A stretch of 64,000 nucleotides of DNA, taken from the NCBI GenBank assembly GCA_905479915.1, contig CAJQOH010000014.1, positions 1 to 64,000 on the forward strand, written 5' to 3'. The first letter of the stretch is position 1; the number at the start of each line of letters is the position of its first letter. Below are positions 61,122-64,000 of the stretch, piece by piece. This DNA comes from an uncultured Flavobacteriales bacterium. Lineage in GTDB: Bacteria > Bacteroidota > Bacteroidia > Flavobacteriales_E > Vicingaceae. A program made the translations under genes and the position numbers. A model generated the notes under the pieces. It saw nothing but the letters and a program-made list of their open reading frames with translations, had not been told where the DNA came from and searched no databases.

Positions 61122-62570
61122 TTATTTGGTTTTTTTATGTGATGGGTAATTTCGTAATTTCTTACTTCTATTTTCTAATCCAGTTATTTCTGCCCAGTTG
61201 CCTAGGGCAAACATCATTACAAAATCATAATCTACTGCAACAACATTCTTTCCTTGTCTTTTATCTTGAGTTTCAGTACCTGGTTTATTAACATACCATT
61301 CCATCCACTCTTTATTTCCTGGAGAATAAATCTTAGATGGTGGAATTTCATCAATACTAATTGGCGATGGATAAAAATTAACATGACTATTAAATGCTGC
61401 AGTTCCATGACAACTTAAACAAGAAGACGCTGGTGTATACGTTACTGTGTCAGTTGGGTCTCCTCCAGAAATTGTTTGAGGTCCTACAAGGTTAGCTATA
61501 TCAATTGGTCCTGCAAGTCTCCCGCAAAAACCGAGAGTAGCTGCAGTAAAAGCTGGAGCATCTTTATTGATATAGTTTTCTTTCAATTCTTGTTCTGGAG
61601 TATTTACTTCAGGATCAAGTCCCCACATTACACCTAGCAATGTAAATCTATCATAAACTGTTGTACCGTTACTGCTAGCATCATATATATAAGTAGAGAA
61701 AACCCATCCCGTTTCTGGAGAAGCGATTGAATCTTTCACAATAATATCGAATTGGATATAACTTAAATTTTGAACAACATTGGTATTTGTTGTATCATGA
61801 ATCATTGGTCTAAATATATCGAATGTAGAGCAGCCTTTAAGGTATTCTGGCCACTCTGCTTCACTTACAGTTATACCTGCAGCTTTAACAACAATAGCAC
61901 CTTCTTTAAGTTGAGTATTATTGTTTAAGTAATTTGGATGCCAAGGGTCTTTCCAAACTGTTGCTAGAGTTAATGCAGCAACATCATTGTAATAAACTAA
62001 AGCATGGTTTTGAATTGGCTTCTTTATTAGTCCATAAGCAGCAAAGACTGCTGAATCAATAATTTGCCCTGTATAAGAACCTGAAATGGCCTCTCTACCA
62101 GAATAGTTAACTTGATCAGAGGGTACATTTACTGGTACATTTTGTGCCATCCATGGACTTCCATACCAATTGTAGTCATTTCTAGTTTTATTCCATTTTT
62201 TTGCATCATTAAGTAAAACACTCATTCCTGGCCTCACTCTTTCCTTAAGGACTTCCATATATCCTTCTGCAGTTTGCTTATTGATTTCCTTACCATCTAA
62301 ATAAGTAGTCCATGGTGTACTCCAATCAACACTCGCGCTATCAGGAAAATCATGTTTAATATGATAAAGCGTATCAGAATACTCTTCCTTAGTTGGAATT
62401 TCACCGTTATTATCAGCATAAGGTTTACCGTTTAATTCAGTAATAGCATTAATTGCTAATTTGTTGTCACTTTTAACAGGTTCAGTTGAATCTCCACAAC
62501 TGGTTATTGAAAAAGCTAATGTTATAGCGCCTCCAAAAATAATTGTACTCTTTTTCATTTTTCTTTTCAT
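61122..62570 (-). CDS. Lipoprotein with one CxxCH haem-binding motif
   Basis: The 482-residue protein has a lipobox (FSITSC), a long mature part with several Trp/Asn/Tyr-rich segments and, near residue 395, SSCLSCHGTAAF, a c-type haem site. No distal Met ligand can be assigned. I do not recognise the family; it resembles large monohaem-like proteins found in marine Bacteroidota. Start may be Met5 (MKKSTIIFGG). It lies 14 bp behind the SpoIIE gene and so may be part of that signalling operon. Confidence 0.75.
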   Translation of the reverse strand: MKRKMKKSTIIFGGAITLAFSITSCGDSTEPVKSDNKLAINAITELNGKPYADNNGEIPTKEEYSDTLYHIKHDFPDSASVDWSTPWTTYLDGKEINKQTAEGYMEVLKERVRPGMSVLLNDAKKWNKTRNDYNWYGSPWMAQNVPVNVPSDQVNYSGREAISGSYTGQIIDSAVFAAYGLIKKPIQNHALVYYNDVAALTLATVWKDPWHPNYLNNNTQLKEGAIVVKAAGITVSEAEWPEYLKGCSTFDIFRPMIHDTTNTNVVQNLSYIQFDIIVKDSIASPETGWVFSTYIYDASSNGTTVYDRFTLLGVMWGLDPEVNTPEQELKENYINKDAPAFTAATLGFCGRLAGPIDIANLVGPQTISGGDPTDTVTYTPASSCLSCHGTAAFNSHVNFYPSPISIDEIPPSKIYSPGNKEWMEWYVNKPGTETQDKRQGKNVVAVDYDFVMMFALGNWAEITGLENRSKKLRNYPSHKKTK

Positions 62571-62584
62571 TTTTATTTATTAAT

Positions 62585-64000
62585 TTAAATTTTGATTCCA
62601 ATAATAAGAACATCGTCAAGCTGTTCTTCATTTCCTTTCCAAGCATTGAACTTTGTATTGAGTGTTAAATATTGATCTTCTGCTGATAGCTCTCGAATAT
62701 CTTGAAAGATTTGGTATAATTGTTTTTTTTTGAATTTTTTACCCTTTTCTCCTCCAAACTGATCTTGATACCCATCAGTCATCATGTAAAGCATACTTCC
62801 TTTTCCTGGAGTAATATTAGTTTTAGTAAATGTATGATTGTTGGCTCTTGTTCCTCCAATAGGTATTCTATCAGGAGCTAAGTAAGTAAGCTTACCTTCG
62901 TTATTAATAACTACTGCACCATTCATAGCGCCTGAACAATGGACTGTATTTTCTGTATCAACTAAACAAATAGTTAAATCCATTCCATCATTGAGTGGGA
63001 TTTTAGAATGACTAAATGCTCTTGAAATATTTACTTGAAGTTGTGATAAGATTTCACTTGGATCAGAAACTTGTTGAGAATTAATGATATTATTTAAAGC
63101 AAAAGAACCAATAACACTCATTAAAGCTCCAGGAACTCCATGGCCCGTACAATCTGCAGCAATTATAATTTTATCGCCAGTAGGTAGTTCTGTAAAATAG
63201 TAAAAGTCGCCAGATACGATATCTTTAGGTTTGTACAAGATAAAGGAATCTTCGAAAAGATTACTCAGTTCTTTTTTATCAGGCATTGTAGCAAACTGAA
63301 TATTTTTAGCGTAATTAATGCTATCGTATATCTCTTTCGTTTTATGTTCAATAATCTGTGTTTGACTTACCACTTGTTTTGTCCTTTCGTTAACTGCATG
63401 TTCTAAGTTTTCGTATAGTAACACATTCTTTAATGAAACAGTCATCTGAGCACTTAGTAAGTGAAGAATTTCAACTCTTTTTTCATTAAATAAGTTCTCA
63501 GATAAGTTATTTTCAATGTACATAACTCCCATCAATTTTTGTTGATTTATTAAGGGATGACAAATTACAGATTGAACTTTATTTTTAATAAAATATGTAT
63601 CAAAAGAAAATAAATTGTTTCTAGTTACACTGTCAAGAATAATATCTTTTTTCGTTCTAATTACATAATTGATAATAGAGGAAGGGTAATCCTCATTTTC
63701 GACAACATCATTTAATGGGATTCCTTCCATTACATCAGTTTTCCCATTCGAAAACTCTGCTTGTATGGTATGCCCTTTGTCACCATTAATTATCAAAATT
63801 GCTTTAGTAGCCCCCATGTTTTTAACAATAATACCCATCATCTTTTCAAATAATTTTGATTGATTCGTCTCTTCGGCTATTGTTGTTGAAGCTTTGAGAA
63901 TGCTATTAAAATCAAGATCCTTTATTTTTACAGAGGTCATCGATTGTTCACTATTTGAAGAGCCAGTTTCTTCTAGAGTGTTATTTTCATAAAGCGATGT
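62585..64000 (-). CDS. GAF-domain SpoIIE/PP2C phosphatase (5' end outside window)
   Basis: The frame is open to the right edge of the window (residues before the ATG at 63940 read LEETGSSNSEQS), so the start lies beyond it or at 63940. A GAF domain (about 10-180 counted from 63940; VICHPLINQQKLMGVMYIEN), a short coiled coil (ERTKQVVSQTQIIEHKTKEIYDS) and a SpoIIE-type phosphatase follow (DIVSGDFYY, AADCTGHGVPGALM, DGMDLTIC, DGYQDQFGGEKGKK). The phosphatase resembles the one at 17154. It should dephosphorylate a Ser/Thr target in response to a GAF ligand. Confidence 0.9.
   Translation of the reverse strand, partial: TSLYENNTLEETGSSNSEQSMTSVKIKDLDFNSILKASTTIAEETNQSKLFEKMMGIIVKNMGATKAILIINGDKGHTIQAEFSNGKTDVMEGIPLNDVVENEDYPSSIINYVIRTKKDIILDSVTRNNLFSFDTYFIKNKVQSVICHPLINQQKLMGVMYIENNLSENLFNEKRVEILHLLSAQMTVSLKNVLLYENLEHAVNERTKQVVSQTQIIEHKTKEIYDSINYAKNIQFATMPDKKELSNLFEDSFILYKPKDIVSGDFYYFTELPTGDKIIIAADCTGHGVPGALMSVIGSFALNNIINSQQVSDPSEILSQLQVNISRAFSHSKIPLNDGMDLTICLVDTENTVHCSGAMNGAVVINNEGKLTYLAPDRIPIGGTRANNHTFTKTNITPGKGSMLYMMTDGYQDQFGGEKGKKFKKKQLYQIFQDIRELSAEDQYLTLNTKFNAWKGNEEQLDDVLIIGIKI

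Noticed and set aside
1-64000. CRISPR arrays, tRNA or rRNA genes
   Set aside because: No regularly spaced repeats or cloverleaf/rRNA signature sequences were recognised by eye; a dedicated RNA search could still find small ones.

Overview
The window is AT-rich (about two thirds A+T by eye) and is clearly from the Bacteroidota, most likely a marine or aquatic member of the Flavobacteriales. The evidence is: secreted proteins with the C-terminal sorting domain of the type IX secretion system (9162-9923, 10691-12850), propeller/Y_Y_Y sensor proteins, Bacteroidota-type lipoproteins, Bacteroidota-like promoters (TTTG about 17 nt before TAnnTTTG), almost no Shine-Dalgarno sequences, and a flexirubin/aryl-polyene pigment cluster. 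No rRNA, tRNA or CRISPR array was recognised. Species and genus cannot be named from the sequence alone.

Region 1 (1-8.3 kb) is an accessory, rearranged region. The C-terminal end of a large RHS/YD-repeat protein enters from the left edge. It is followed by two small genes, then a displaced (orphan) RHS tip joined to a perfect 65-bp copy of upstream RHS sequence, then a lipoprotein and a further secreted protein, with a repeated terminator-like tail after the last two genes. Next comes a mobile-element patch: about 210-bp inverted repeats enclose a decayed REP-associated (RAYT) transposase, an IS1-family transposase and REP-like palindromes. An inverted RHS remnant and a tyrosine recombinase complete the region.

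Region 2 (8.4-28.6 kb) is mainly chromosomal household and surface genes. It holds a roughly 220-bp direct duplication around a T9SS cargo gene, an M36-like secreted metalloprotease, a PlsC-like acyltransferase, EbfC with an upstream small membrane protein, a TPR-caspase protein next to a propeller-SpoIIE phosphatase, a QueD-like pterin enzyme, and a tyrosine-catabolism operon (hmgA, hpd) interrupted by an IVS-type four-helix-bundle gene. Beyond that are an RluA-type pseudouridine synthase, a frameshifted TPR-PD40 gene, panB, and a DUF4249-like lipoprotein.

Region 3 (28.7-47.0 kb) is a flexirubin/aryl-polyene-type biosynthetic cluster in two converging arms. The plus arm has an MMPL-acyltransferase-methyltransferase fusion, an O-methyltransferase, a phytoene-desaturase-like FAD enzyme and an exported protein. 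The minus arm has four ketosynthase-family proteins, an ACP, a hotdog dehydratase, LolA, a polysaccharide deacetylase, GT2-DUF2062, a C45-type acyltransferase and a PaaK-like AMP ligase. In outline, the ACP and ketosynthases build a polyene from an aryl starter activated by the ligase. The acyltransferase domains attach it, and MMPL/LolA move it towards the outer membrane. No ammonia lyase, ketoreductase or DarA/DarB is present in the window.

Region 4 (47.3-60.1 kb) joins signalling to exopolysaccharide export. An NtrC-type regulator, an H-NOX nitric-oxide sensor and an H-NOX-associated hybrid histidine kinase form one operon. They are followed by a degenerate receiver, a receiver with a C-terminal membrane helix, and a Wza/Wzc/Wzx/GT4/Wzy/GalE set. 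The simplest reading is NO-responsive control of surface polysaccharide; this is an inference from gene order.

Region 5 (60.2-64.0 kb) has a small conserved gene, a truncated TspO remnant, a non-coding stretch, a monohaem-type lipoprotein and a GAF-SpoIIE phosphatase that runs off the right edge.
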